This document shows, piece by piece, positions 25,901 to 38,328 of a DNA stretch of 64,000 nt. The notes beneath the pieces were generated by a model, which saw nothing but the letters and a program-made list of their open reading frames with translations, did no database searches and was not told where the DNA came from. Each line of letters starts with the position of its first letter. Position 1 is the stretch's first letter. Location of the stretch: contig BCKC01000003.1 of NCBI GenBank assembly GCA_001600455.1, forward strand, positions 1,550,001-1,614,000, in the 5' to 3' direction. Source of the DNA: Endocalyx cinctus (lineage: Eukaryota; Ascomycota; Sordariomycetes; Amphisphaeriales; Apiosporaceae). The position numbers were made by a program, and so were the translations under genes.

Positions 25901-28900
25901 TATCAGTAGCTTCGCAGATCGCAAAATCTGTGAAAATATTGGTATTTTCTATGGGTCGTACGTATATGTGTGTGTGAATTAGATAGGCAGTCAGAGTGCT
26001 GAAGGGTGATATGTGTGAAAGGAATAAGCTAAAACAATTGTACTGCTTCTAAAGATAGATGGCGATAAGGTTTGATAGAGAGGCAGCTCTCCCAGATCTT
26101 GCCCTCTTTGCCCGGATGTGGTTTGGCGACGATCTTTGTTTTTGGGGAGGTGCCTAACAATAACGACGGCGACGACTAAGCGAGTACGTGAACAAGGAGA
26201 CGGCAAGAAAACCACAAATAACGACATGATAAAGGGAGTATAGTTCATAAGTACCAGGTCGCCTCTTCTCCTCAAAGGATTCTTTCATCTGATGACGGCG
26301 TCCACAGGCGCATTACCGCATCCGTAAAAAAGAGTAAAGAGAGAGGTATGTTGAAAAGGTGTGAAGCTAAATGGTAGCAAGAGAGAAGTGAAATTGTATG
26401 GGAAGAAACAGAAAATCTATGTAGAGACACACCCCCCTTCTAGTCTACGAGAGCAGACACTTACCGTGTTCGGGGGAGTGAACCTTACCTAAGAATCTTC
26501 AACATTTAAGTTGAACTGAGTACGGAGCATTCCGACCGCTGACTGAGTGAATGGTAGAGAGTTGAATAAAGTGAAGCAGCAAACTTCTGCCATAGGCATG
26601 TTAATAAACCTACCTGCTTTTCCCCATTTAGCTGAAAATGTCTTTGGTTCCTAAATCCAATTGCCCACTAAGGCGAGACACCCTTCCTATTTTTCTTCAA
26701 ATTTCATTCTACATTAAGCGCCATGAGAAATAAATACACAGACTACAGGCACAGCTTGTACACCGCATGAATTGTGCGGCCTACCTAGTGTTGGGATGGT
26801 GGTGATGTGCTGTGTGAGACGCAGAAACGTAGGCAGGTACGTACTTGCATCTACCTAAATTCTTGAATTAATGCTCCTGTAAGTTAAGATACAGCATATA
26901 CAGAACGTATGCATCAATAGAAGTGAGATAGAGAGTACTAAAGGGTAGAAAAGACTAGTGCTTCCATGACTTACCGTACATACCTACATTCTACCTAGCA
27001 TCTGGGTAATTGGGGCTCTTCTCAAAATAGGAAATCACGAGAAAAAAAAAAAAAAAAGAGTCATGCGCCTGTAGCTTGCGGTTAAGAGGCGCGCGTGTTG
27101 TCTGGCTGCCGTGTCTGTCGCGTGTGGCGTGGACGCTGCTCTGGAATGTCAGTTTCTGAAATATGCCGAAAACGTGTTGCCTTCCTGCCATGACACCATT
27201 TCATGTTAGCTAATCCCGCATTCCTTTGGGAGTTATTGAAAAATATGGCCGCGGGTATTTGTTTTGTTTATTTTCTACTCTTGCCCGTTTTCTTTGCAAG
27301 TCTACAAATGAGACGTTTTTTCCCTCGTTCATCCGATTATTCATAAAACTGCACATGACACTGTCGTTTTCTCATGTTTTCTCCCGTTTTTTTTCCCCAA
27401 GCGCTAGTAGCCCTGGGGAAAAAGAGAGAGAGAGAGAGAATAAACTTGTCCAGAGATCATCACTATGTCTCTCTTGGCCTCTCCAAGTAAAGTTGCTAGA
27501 TATACTCCCCATGGCCCCTTTTATTTTATATGTCGATCGAGCTTGGGTTTGAGTTTAAACAGCGCTCAACAGGGTAGTCCTTGGTTCGGATACAGATCTT
27601 GAATGGAGAATCAGCCTGTTCCTTGATTGGAGTTACGATAGGATTTCAATAAATAACGTTTCCCGTATCAGTAGAGGAAAAGCCTTCTACTGCACCACTT
27701 ACATGCCTGGGCTGTCGGTGCCTCCGTGTTCTGCTATTGGTCACTTTACTTCGCTGACCACAAGAAAGTCTGTTTGTAAATCTGACCGACCTGAACTAGG
27801 AAGAACCCTGTGAGAGGCAAACGGCTATTTGCATTAGTCCTGCTGGCTGTTTGAACGTCAGTCCCTGTCTCCAAATAAAATCCCCAGCATATTTTCATCC
27901 GTCAGTAGTAGGCGAAAAGTAGCAGACAGAGATTATAGGTATAGGTAGGCATGTAGACAGCTCATATGCTTTAATATGTATTAACAATTTGATAATGATA
28001 TTGGCGGCAGATAGGTTGGGTCTCACTTAGGAGAGAGCGTACAGGAAGAAGTATCCGGCATATGAAGGCGAAGTAATTGGGCTATTTTCCCGGGGGAAAA
28101 TGGCACGAATATATACACAGTAGATATAGTAATTGCAACTAAAGCGTATTCAAAGACTACTTAAATTCATCATTCGACTCGGTTTGAGTCCTTCACTTTT
28201 TTTTTTATTCTTTCTGTCTTCTCTGACATCTTTTTGATGCCGTTTCTTTGGAATCGAGATATCGTCTTTGAGGACCTGTTGTCGCGTATAAGAGTGCAAA
28301 AAAAAAAAAAAAATAGGTCTTTCCGCCCATCTCTTTTTTCCTATGTCTATCCCATACAGCTAATGCTGGCGAGGTCAAAGGTTGGGTAAAAGGAAAAATT
28401 TCGAATACCTATCTTCTTTTACCCTTACCCTCCCTTGTCTCGCAACGTATAATATTATGTAAAGACGTCAGAGAGGATAAGACCAATGAGGGGGGAAAGT
28501 AAAGCAAGGCAAGAAGAGATAAATAGATTATTGTACTTCTCCACCCACACCAGATCCAGGGCGGTTGTTGTTTCGGCGCTCTGACCAACAGTTCATGCAG
28601 GTAGGCAAGTCGGCCGTCTCTTTTTTTTTTCTAGTGTCATGTATAGATCTTCTCAACGTAAGTTACTTGTTTAAGTTGTTATTGTAGATTGGGACTCAGT
28701 AGATCGATATACACAGTCTCTTGTTCATGTTCAAATCGCGTCAAGTATGTATCTACTCATCCTCTCCTTTACCTTACCTCACCTTTGCTGTGAACGAAAA
28801 GTAAGTGTAGTCGAAACGTCTAATGGTATATAATACAAGCAATTTTCACTCTAAATCTTGAGGATCAGAGAAACCCAGGGAAAGAAGAATACAGTCAACA

Positions 28901-29772
28901 GAAAATATGTTTAGATCCCTGGCGAAGTAACTAACGCCCTGAGACATACATATAATACACACGTCCCCATTTCTTCCTGCTGCGAACACCTCCTAGCAAA
29001 TTTACGAACTCCTGCAAGACATGGAGAGAATCAGACAAATGTCACCCGCCGACTTGCAGGGCTTGGCTGAAGAAGGTCGGTGTATTTCCATATATTATTC
29101 TGTCTTGGGTTGATCAATATCTACCTATTACCGAGAAGAGACGTGCGGATTATGAAGAGAAAAAAAAAACAAAAAAACCGAAGATTATGATACAATTTTT
29201 TTTTTTTTTAAATCTGCTCTTAAACCTTGTCCCAGCCTAGCAGCCGACACAATATAAATAGCGCCAGCGCCTCCCTTTCTATATTATGAATATACCGCTT
29301 TTCACCAAGGCAGTAACCATAATTGTTCCATACTCAAACGAAATAAACGATTAAATATGCATATTGACAATCTCCTCTGAGCTTTAGTCTATTTTCCTTA
29401 TATCTATACCCCCCGCCAGTAAAAACGCCATGTAGATGCCATCATTTCTCATGTAATTGTATCCGAGACGTCACCTCTGAAGGTCGAAGTCTTGTCTACC
29501 CATGGTCTTTGAAGCCAAAGCTGAGAAAACGAGAGGCAACGTACACTCACTCGGATCATGAAATGCGTCCTCTCACCACCCTTTTTCTCTGATAAAAATA
29601 CATCTACGCCCAGGGAGTAGCCCAGCCTATCCTAGTCAGCAACCCCTATGAAGTCCCGCCGAAGATAAAGTGACGAGTCTCATATCAAATCCACCACCTA
29701 TGCTTAGACTACGTAAATGAAATTCCCGATAATATTATTACATAACCAGCGGTCCCCTTCGCCAAGTGAAAT
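22942..29772. other. 6.8 kb gene-poor region upstream of the HMG gene
   Basis: No gene model could be supported between the HMG gene start and the 3' end of the PHD gene. The DNA is full of GA/CT tracts, GGTA repeats (23025-23042, 25018-25032) and homopolymers (A26 at 25765-25790; A and T runs near 28301, 29160 and 29196). Two spots look more coding-like: about 23412-23545 on the minus strand, and a start at 29021 on the plus strand. Such a long upstream region fits a developmentally regulated transcription factor with a long 5' UTR and promoter, but this is inference. No tRNA or transposon ends were seen. Confidence 0.45.
25765..25790. repeat. Poly-A tract, 26 bases
   Basis: An uninterrupted run of 26 A follows a T-rich stretch in non-coding DNA. 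I see no target-site duplication or retroelement body beside it, so a retroposon tail is not supported. Confidence 0.9.
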
Positions 29773-32497
29773 TCAGGCATTTCCGATGAAGCTACCTGAA
29801 GTAGACTGTTGCGATGGTGGTCGTGGAGGATCGGAAGATTTGACTGGTGGTGTCAATATCTGGTGAGAAGGCGAGGGAGCTAATGTGACATGCGGCACAA
29901 GGGCTGGGGCAGGTGATGATCGCATTTCACTGTTCGCGTGGTGGGCAGGCGGCGGAGAACGCTTGAGTGGGGAGAAGCCATTTTGGGTGGGCGGAAGGGT
30001 AGGCGTCATGTCACGACGTGGAAGCGAAGAGCTCTTTCCAAGTTGTGGAGTAGAAAGAGAAGGACGCCGGGCGGCTGTGTCGACGGTCGGTGTCTGAACA
30101 GGGGGTATTGGTATAGATGACGCCGTTGGGGGTGATAGTATAGTCAAGTTATTACTAGCCGCATCGAACGGCTGTTTTAGGGGCGAGTCGGATCTAGCAG
30201 CAATGGATGGCACGGGGGCATCAGCATGGGGTGGTAGGGTGCTCGAAGGTGTCAGTTCCGTGATGTTATTCGGTTTCGCTGAGGTGCGCGATATGCCTTT
30301 TTGTGGCACACTCCTATCTGTTGGGGGATGACTGCTACTCGTGGGTGATGATGGGTTGAATAGACCGGAATAGGCCCTGGACTTGGTAGGTGATTGATGC
30401 GGTGGTGACAGAGCCGGATGTGGAGAAGAAAAGGGGTGAGGCCCGTTCCCATTCGCATATGGTGACGCTGGTCGCCCCGTCTGTTTAACTGGAATAGTGG
30501 GTTGGTTTTGTGGTTGAGGGGCTGGTTCGAGATGAGAATGGCCGATAGGACTAGATTTCTGTGCCGAGTTAGGCGCATCAACATGATTTCCAGAGTTGAC
30601 GGGTATTTCAATCATGATATGAGAGTTCTTGTCTGATTGTACCGGGGGTTTAGTCGCAGCAGGAGGAGCAGGGGCAGAGCCTGGCTTTTTGACCTTAACA
30701 ACAGTTTTTGTCTTTACGTCGGGCGGACCTGTCGAGCGCTGCCGTTGGCAAGGTTCGCAGATGAAGTGGAAATCATCTCGGTCTGCTTCTTCCTCGCTGA
30801 TGCCTAGGCATTTGCTATGCTGCCAAACATTGCAGCGTTCGCAAGCGACGCTATGCGTTCCATCATCGACTTGACCGTAGACGCCACAGGCGCAATCAAA
30901 AATCCATTCGTCCTCTTCCTCGTCCAGATCCTGTAGCGCTTGCTTGTTTTTCTCGATTTCCGCGTTTAGCTGTCGTTTAGATAGCCGGCCGTTATTACCG
31001 CTCATAGTTTTACTGTCTTCGGATAGCTGAGCAAGCTCCTCTTCATGCTGTAAGCGGCGGCTCTCTCGTTCTTGCAGCCTTACCCCCCGTGACATGATTC
31101 GGTTATCTCGTTCTTTCTCCATCTTCACACGTTTCTGCTCTTCTTTCCTCGCAGCAACTTCTTCGAGGCGGCGCTTCTGCTCTTCTTCCTTGGCTATCTG
31201 ATCGAGTTTTTGCTGTTCGGCCTTGTTGGCGAGACGGCTTGATCGCTTGGCATGAGCAAGCTTTTCAAGGTTACGCAACTCTTTTTCCCTCTGTAACGCT
31301 TTGCGCTTGCGTGATTCTTCTTGCTTCTCGAGAATGGGCAGCAGATGATTCTCCACGGTGGTTCGCAAAATCTTCTCATTGTCGTCGCGACTTTTCCGAA
31401 GGGATTCTAGAAATGCCTGGACTTCCCCTAAGCTTGCCGCAATGCATTCCCATGTTGCGCCACCAAAGCCATCGTCTTCTGGCTTGGCGTTTTCTTCGGC
31501 GTCTGAGCCAAGTTCTCCATCGGCTTCTTCACCGTTCTGCGCAGCTAATCTTGAAAGGCGGCGGCGCTTCGCGGCTCTTGCAGCAGCTTTTGCCTTCTTG
31601 CTATTCTTCTTAGGCTTCCAGACGAGAGGGGCAGGAGGGGCGGGAGATTGGCGGTAAAGTCTATTGTCGTCTAGAATGTAATACGTGCGATCGTCGCCAT
31701 CCCATCCGACGGGTTCAATTCGCTTATCTAATGTCAGCATTATCACGCACGAGAATAAGGATGGGAAATTGGCATATACCCATTCGGTTTGGTCACTCGG
31801 TTTTTGTTCGTCCATTTTTTCTCGAATCTTTTCCGGATGTAGCATGACCCACTGAGTGAGTTGTTGCAATATTCGAATCTACGCAGACAGTTCAGTATAA
31901 ATTTGTAGGTGTCAATTTATGGGAATGTATTTATACCTTCACTACAGCATCGAAGTCGTCGAACTTTGCGGGTGTTTCGTCGGTACCAAATGGGTTTCGC
32001 TCGGGAGCTTTGGCAACGTACTGGCGACGAGTATATTCGTCAAATAGATCAAGTCTAATATCAAACGTCAAGTTAATACGTCAAACTTGCAAGATTTGCG
32101 AGGTGTGGGGGTAATAACGTACGTTAAACCTCGATGTGATGAGATCCATTTTAATAGAGCGAGGCCTATGTCGCGTAGAATAGGGGAATGAGGTTTAAGA
32201 CACTCGGCTTCCAAGTCCTGTATCGATGAGATTGTATTAGTTTGCTATCCTAGAGTACACCTAAGACGTATCAAATGTAGGTAGATGTTCGCAAAATCAG
32301 CGACGTACTTCGATATCGAGGCTTTCATCGATCTTGACTATCTTGCCGAAGAGGTAGATCCATTGAAATAGATTGGCAAATTGCCAGGTATTTCTAATAC
32401 GTTGAAGCTCAGGTGATATCTCGGGAGAAGGGTCAGATTTATTTCCCGCAACTTCGATTTCTGCCTCGCGTATGGATCGTTTACGCGATGAACCCAT
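29773..32497 (-). CDS. PHD-finger chromatin protein with DDT/WHIM-like N-terminal region
   Basis: This is a probable nuclear chromatin reader. Five exons (32497-32309, 32217-32123, 32054-31937, 31878-31780, 31722-29773) join in frame to 816 residues. Residues 1 to about 180 resemble a DDT/WHIM-type helical region (LFQWIYLFGKIVKIDES, LTQWVMLHPEKIREKM, RIEPVGWDGDDRTYYILDD). The middle (about 250-420) is a highly charged Arg/Lys/Glu coiled coil. A PHD finger follows at about 442-494, with cysteine pairs CAC, CERC and CEPC and the HSKC pair, a complete Cys4-His-Cys3 set. The rest is disordered and Ser/Pro-rich. The order DDT-like, coiled coil, PHD recalls RSF1/CECR2-type partners of ISWI remodellers; that relation is inferred. 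The last intron (31723-31779) is 57 nt with no stop, so retaining it would keep the frame. Confidence 0.85.
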
Positions 32498-33911
32498 GGT
32501 CGCGACTCGGTTATTAGATAGGAAGTTTGTAAGGAAGTGGTTGATCGACTCGAGGAAATAAAATCAGTCAGTCGATAGATGGATGTATTATTAGTATCTG
32601 CTTTTTTTTATACTTTGCTTTTTTTTACAAAGAGTAAATAAAAATTAATAAAAATCGATAGTAAAATTTCATTTCCATTTATTTGAAGATTTAGAAATTT
32701 AAGGTGGTATTAGAAAAATGAGAGAGAGAAAAAGAAGACAGGAAATGAAAAGATGAATGGAAATGAGGAATAATAATTTAGAAAAATGCTAATGGATATC
32801 TCAACCTTAGCGTGACGTGAGGTTCAAGAAATTGATTTTACGCGACTTAAGGTAAGTGGGTTACTGCCTTTTTTTAAGTCCCAACGTGGGCTATCTTTAA
32901 TTCAAACCCCTGTAAAACGCCCTGAGCGCGTATAGATATCGGATTAGTACGTATATGCATATATACTAAGTTAATTGACTACTGATATTATCCTATCTAC
33001 TTACTAAGCAGTGCGATATGCTTATAAACCTAATTAGAACTTATTTTACGGAGTACTCCGTACCTATTTGCGCCTATGACACTATCAGCAAAGCTATTAG
33101 AAGGCCTAAATAGCTCGGTGCGGTGTACCGTTTTTACTATCACGATCATATACCTTACCTAACTACAGAGACTGGCTTGGCCAAGATTCTCGCAACATAG
33201 ACCAGACCTAAGTCAAAACAAAACGGGTGACTAACTGAATGATATGTATAACGAGAGGCGATGATTCTGTATAGTTTAACCGTTTTGTTATTTGGGATAC
33301 CGTCAGCATGTTAAAAAGAACCTTAGACCTACCTCTCTTACGAGATCGCATTAGTACTCTACCCAAGATCTACCTCCTCGCCAAGTATTCATTCATAGGC
33401 CCCTTCACATACGCTAGCCAGGGTGATAACGTGAGATTCAGCCCTACATGCTCCGAGAATGAAGATGTATCCTCGCTGTTCTTGAAAAAGCTAATACTCG
33501 AGCGCAATATATATATATATATATATTTTTCTGCACGCAGTGTGATGGTATGACAGGGTTGGTAATCTGTGAATCGTCCCTCCCGCAAAGTTCGCGATGC
33601 GCCACTTTCTTGGCTCCGTAGATGTTTTCAAGATATCGAGTAATGATTTGCATTCGTACTGATGGGGCAAGAAGTGGTTGATACTGGGCTATCAAGTTCC
33701 ATCCCGACTTCAGTATTATCAGTGTTCCTTAACCCATCATCTCCAACTCCCTATTTTGCCAGCCTTGGAAATGATAAAGAGAGAGCTGTCGCGTTACCCT
33801 TGAATGTTTGCACTCCATCGTTGTTTGGTCCCTTCGACCTATTTGTTCGTAATTTCGACGATCATTAAGTAGATCGCTTCTTTGTATCTCACCGGAACTG
33901 GTAAATATTTT
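32498..33911. other. Intergenic, AT-rich
   Basis: Upstream region of the PHD gene and downstream region of the candidate small gene at 33.9-34.4 kb. It is AT-rich, with an (AT)10 run at 33507-33526. Opposing ORFs near 33308-33868 overlap one another and contain the AT repeat. I cannot support a gene here. Confidence 0.45.
33507..33526. repeat. (AT)10 dinucleotide repeat
   Basis: Perfect AT dinucleotide run in non-coding DNA, likely length-variable between strains. Confidence 0.9.
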
Positions 33912-34380
33912 TTAGCACTGCGTTGGTCAGTCGCTTAGTTCACAACTCGGCATAGTGGCATCCTCGTGTAACTTACCTGCTTTTTCCTTTCGCATCCGGT
34001 GAGTCTTTCACAATATAACCACATTTCTCCCCTTGTTGAAGCAGAAATAATAAAATCGTCATGTTGAGAGGCCCATCGCGGTTTCTTCACCGCCCCCACC
34101 CCCCTTTTTTTCTTCTCAACTGCGTCACTCACTTTCGCTAATGTTATTACCTGCATAGGCAATATAGTCTCTCTGCATGACACCCGCTTCCAAAAGCACG
34201 CAAACTTTTACCGTCACATTATCTTACCGTGCATCTCTTCAAGTGGCCCCGTTACCAAGCTCGTCAACCAAGAGCAAAATGCTGGGTTACCCATAAACTC
34301 ACGAGCATCATCAACAAAAACGCGCATCTTTCTCAAAGCTCCAGTCTCTTCCAACAGCTCTTCCCCGTGAAATAAAAACA
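33912..34380 (-). CDS. Candidate small spliced gene, 5' end not found
   Basis: Two exon-like blocks on the minus strand join in phase. The first (34380-34228) is preceded by a long C/T tract and an acceptor-like GAG and encodes 50 residues including GEELLEETGALRKMRVFVDD and GNPAFCSWLTSLVTGPLEEM. A GTAAGA donor follows. The second (34137-33977) begins after ACATTAG, continues the same frame and reads SQHDDFIISASTRGEMWLYC. A GTAAGT donor, a CTGAC branch site and a CGCAG acceptor at 33918 then lead to TGC TAA. The total is about 105 residues. The agreement of phases across both junctions is the main argument. Against it, the first exon and start codon are not clear, codon use is not strongly biased, and I do not recognise the product. 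It may be a pseudogene. Confidence 0.35.
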
Positions 34381-35869
34381 CTCGGTAATATTTGAGTGAG
34401 AGGGAGGAGGGGGGAAGGGGAGAGAAGAGGAAGAAAGAAAAATCTCATAGTATATATATAACATCTACCTGGCGTTACGAGACTTTTGGCGATTACCTTC
34501 CTCTCTTTAGTAATTTAGCAGCTTTTGTTCCCCCTTTCTATACCATCACCACGAATCTAGACTGAAGACTGCGGATAGACGCGGACAAAGTTTAACCAGA
34601 GAAAGATAGGGTGTGCACCACTTTGGGGACGCTGGTAACTGACTCACGTTTGTTTGAAATCTACAAGTCACCGCTTAGCACGCTTGAACGGTCAATAAAC
34701 GATGTTAAGATAGATGAGGAAAACAGCAGAAGGGGGTGTAAAAGGAACAGTATGGAGTAGAGCGAGAAAGGAGGGAGGTAATAAGAAACGAGGACGAGAA
34801 AAGGAAAAAGAGGGAAGGGAAAGAATGTATATGTAACCAGATGATGAGCAAGCAGGGTCATTGTTACAGTAAGGAATAAATTACGAGGTCGCGTGAGGTG
34901 CCGAGACACCCCATCAGGATCATCCTATGTGAATGTATATATACCACAAGTTGTTTTGTTGACTAACAGCTTTGCGTGGGGGTCATTCCAATACCTAGTA
35001 ACATAACATGAGAGCTACATAATAACCATAAGATACACCGAGAATGGAAGAAAAAAAAAACAATACCACCATTTCTGTCGTATAAGAATGGGTCAAAGGG
35101 GTCTATTTCTAGTATACGGAGCTATCATGAAAATGAAAATTGTGGTTGGGTTGTGGAAAGTAATCCTGCAGGGTGACCCTGTAAGTAAACCTATCATATG
35201 CACACTCCCTTCTTTGAACCCAGCTCAATCACCGAAAATCGTACATATAGGTACTTGAGTACATTAAAGTTCTTTGTGCACTATAAATTCGATGTGTACG
35301 GTTTTAAATTTGATATAAATGTAATAGTAGCCAATTTTATACGTTGGAATATAAAAGAGCCCAATGTCTCGACAGAAAATGCAGCAATTTTTTCACTTTT
35401 TGGGCTACGTTTTGAAAAATGGCCCCCAAAAGCCGTCTTGACGGCAGTAGGGCGAAGAAAGCTTAGTTGGGGACGTCACATGATTTCAGGTACGAGTGTG
35501 TTTGTGTAAGATGCACCTTGTTATCGGGGAGCTCTGTATTCGGTCAATACAGGGGTTCTCATTCGTCGGTTTGCAAAATCGAGCTGCAAAGGCGAGCCAA
35601 TAAGAAGAGAGTGCCCAGTCTAGCCCATTCCAGGTTACTCGCGGATGCAGATGTGCTTCACTTCGAGATGCCATCATGTCTTGGGAACTTTTGAACACTT
35701 CATCATTCATGCCTCTAAGGTGTTTGAGAATACTTGTCATTGATTTCCCCCACTCAGTTACCCGAGTGACCCGCTACCAGCTGCTGATTCGTGTTGCGCA
35801 AAGTCTGACAAAGAAGGTACTGATACTTGGTCTTCGACTTACACGGACCAATTAGCCAACTTCAGAGAT
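34381..35869. other. Intergenic upstream of the Zn2Cys6-like gene
   Basis: Contains purine tracts (34400-34440 and 34720-34830 on the plus strand) and AT-rich DNA. It may hold the missing first exon of the candidate gene to the left; a donor-like CCAG/GTAGAT occurs near 34470 on the minus strand. The right part is the promoter of the plus-strand gene at 35870. The minus-strand ORF at 35486-35740 has no supported splice partner. Confidence 0.45.
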
Positions 35870-37843
35870 ATGACGGGTCATTGCCTACCCCAGCTCGTTT
35901 CCCAGGTCCCCGGTGTGCTCAGGGAGGCCGGGGCTTTTAGAGAGGTTTCGAAGAGACACCCCACCCCCCTGAGCATTGAAACGTACTTTGACTTTTCCTT
36001 GTACTATGGAGACCCCCAGAGAGGTGATCCTGATGGTCGGAGTAGATCTGATGCTTCTTCCACCCCAGATCTCACTTCTGGGTCATCTGAGGAGGATGGC
36101 GCTCATTCTCCCGGTCCCTCTGTGGATCTTTCTGGTCTCAAGGATGAGGTCAAAAGACTTAAGCAGCAAGATGATCGCTTCACTCTTCCAACCAGAGAGA
36201 TTAGACCCAAGGTACCCTATCCGTTAAATATCCAGTTAGATAGCTCGCCCGGCCCTTACGGCTCTCCCACTCAGTATCCTCAGGATGTCGCCGCCAATAA
36301 TCTCAGGTCGCCATGTTCCTTGGATGGAGCTTCAGTCCCATTCGACCCCGTGATCGTGAAAGGCCAACTAGCAAGCCGCGGAAAACGTAACGGCCCAGTT
36401 GCCAATTCGGACAAGATTGCTAGTGTACGCAAGAAGGGAGCTTGTTCCCGTTGCAGAATTCTGAAAATATCGGTTAGTCTTCAAAGACACTCAAAAACTA
36501 CCCTCCTCCTAAGTATCGAGTAGTGTGACTGCGAGAGCCCTTGCCAAAGCTGCCGAGCAGAGGCAGAGAAGCTCAAAACCTCTGATACAGAGGGACTTGC
36601 TAAGCAACTATGCTTTCATCAATTGCTAATCGGGGATGCCTTTGTGTTCCAAGCTATATTCAGTATGTCATCGATCTTATATAATGCTTCATAGCGATAG
36701 ACGTACGTTGGGCTGACCTCACATAGGAGCAGAGGCGAGTCGTCCTATGGCGCCACGCCATAAATCCCAAGCCCGCCGATCAACATGGATGGTTTCCTTC
36801 GAGCGTTTTCCTACCAACGTGGAATATCTGCAGATCGGGGTTTTGAGCTTTGATGTTGACGGCGGAACGGTTCAGCAGTATAGCTTGGATGATACTTCCG
36901 CAAATTTTGAAAACGCCATCATCCAATGGGCATCTTCTCAGATGCAAAGAGAATACTGTGACAAATCTCATGATGCGCTAAATAATTTCCAATCGGCTTT
37001 GGATAACTTGACAATGGTTGGCAGTAAACTGCTTTCGCACTCTAGTCGTTCGCAGGTAAGTAAGAAGCCAGTTGTCCGTTGATACTGTTTCCTCACTAAT
37101 GTAACATTAGGATCGTCTTTTCAGAAACGTCCATGCAATGAGATGCATGTACAGAGTTTGGCGCCAAGACCAGCTCTATTATCAGAAATATCATGGGGGG
37201 AGCTTCGAAAGACTCCCGAAATCTCTCCAGGAGAAACTGCGAAGTATTGCAAAAATTCGAATGAAGGGGCTTGAGTATGATATCCTGACGTTGCTGGATG
37301 AGTACCCGAAGCTAAGCAAGTCCGACAATCCCTTGACACACTGGGCTCTTTGGGCCTCCCTCATGCAGCTCGTTCTTCTCTATAAAGATATTGCCAGTAT
37401 ATCTGATGCGCCAGGTTAGTCATGAAAGCATCAATTTTTTATTGTCCTTACTCACATTCCTAGAAGAGTGGACCGGTTCGCATCCTCAAAAAGTAGCGCA
37501 GACTCTGTTCAACAACGTGGTGGCCCTGTGCCATATTCGTTTCAAGAAAAAGTCATTAGAACCTGTACCCGAGGACGGCAATCCCATGAAGCGATCGTTC
37601 AATTCCATTTCTCAAACCGTTGAATGCTATTGTGAGAGATTCTGTGAGTAGATTTAGGATTCACTCCAAGACAGTCATCGTCTAACATAACCCGCAGTGT
37701 CCGCCATCGACGAGTATCCCAACGCACTCAACAAGACTATGAAGATTCTGACCGTCAAGAATCAGAAGTCGCCGAAAAAATCCTCACGGTCAGATACTCT
37801 GTCTAGCAGCCGACCGTCAAAGAAAGTCAAAAAGTCTCCCTAG
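35870..37843 (+). CDS. Zn2Cys6-like protein with atypical cysteine spacing
   Basis: This is a putative DNA-binding or regulatory protein found only by joining six exons (35870-36472, 36524-36662, 36727-37055, 37111-37414, 37464-37643, 37698-37843), 566 residues. The first intron, 51 nt, splits the cysteine cluster. The cluster reads GACSRCRILKIS then CDCESPCQSC, that is Cys at 192, 195, 202, 204, 208 and 211. A further Cys at 231 comes 19 residues after the last pair, whereas the canonical binuclear cluster has a spacing of 6-8. Basic residues precede it (VRKKGA). The N-terminal 190 residues are Ser/Pro-rich and acidic. The C-terminal half (about 270-540) is helical and has no clear fungal transcription factor domain. 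The protein ends in a Lys/Ser-rich stretch (KNQKSPKKSSRSD). I do not recognise a specific orthologue. All phases agree, so the model is fairly sound. Confidence 0.75.
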
Positions 37844-38328
37844 AGATGTAGTGGCCTGTCTTTCATCTCAACCCATCCCAGTTTTTTCTTCATTTCTTGT
37901 TATGTCGTTCGGAACCTACGTCTTGATAGTATTGATGCCCGTTTTATGAGAAAAACGTTTCCCCCTTTTTGCTTTGTACGAATGATGAAACCATGGGAGT
38001 TTGGAAAGGCGCTGATACCCAATATTGTATTTTGATCTTGCATATACCTCGAAGACACGGAGGTAGGGTGCAACGCGGGGCGGACCTCGCCCTGCACAAC
38101 ACTCACTACGGGGTACAGCACCTGAGGATTCAATGATACTGTTAAAACAGTACCTTACGTTGATGATGTACGTTCATGTATGTTTGGATGTGGCGTTTGT
38201 GGATATGGTTCTATTTCCTCCTTTTCGCCTTCCCTTTGGAAATTAGTTATGATAAACGATAGTTATTCTTGTTCCTTGTTCCGTCGTCGTCGTCGTCATC
38301 GAGTAATGGTATCTTGAAATAGGTATGA
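37844..38328. other. Convergent 3' region
   Basis: The 3' UTRs of the Zn2Cys6-like gene (+) and rtg2 (-) meet here. It contains a short GTC trinucleotide run at 38282-38300. I see no gene. Confidence 0.55.
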
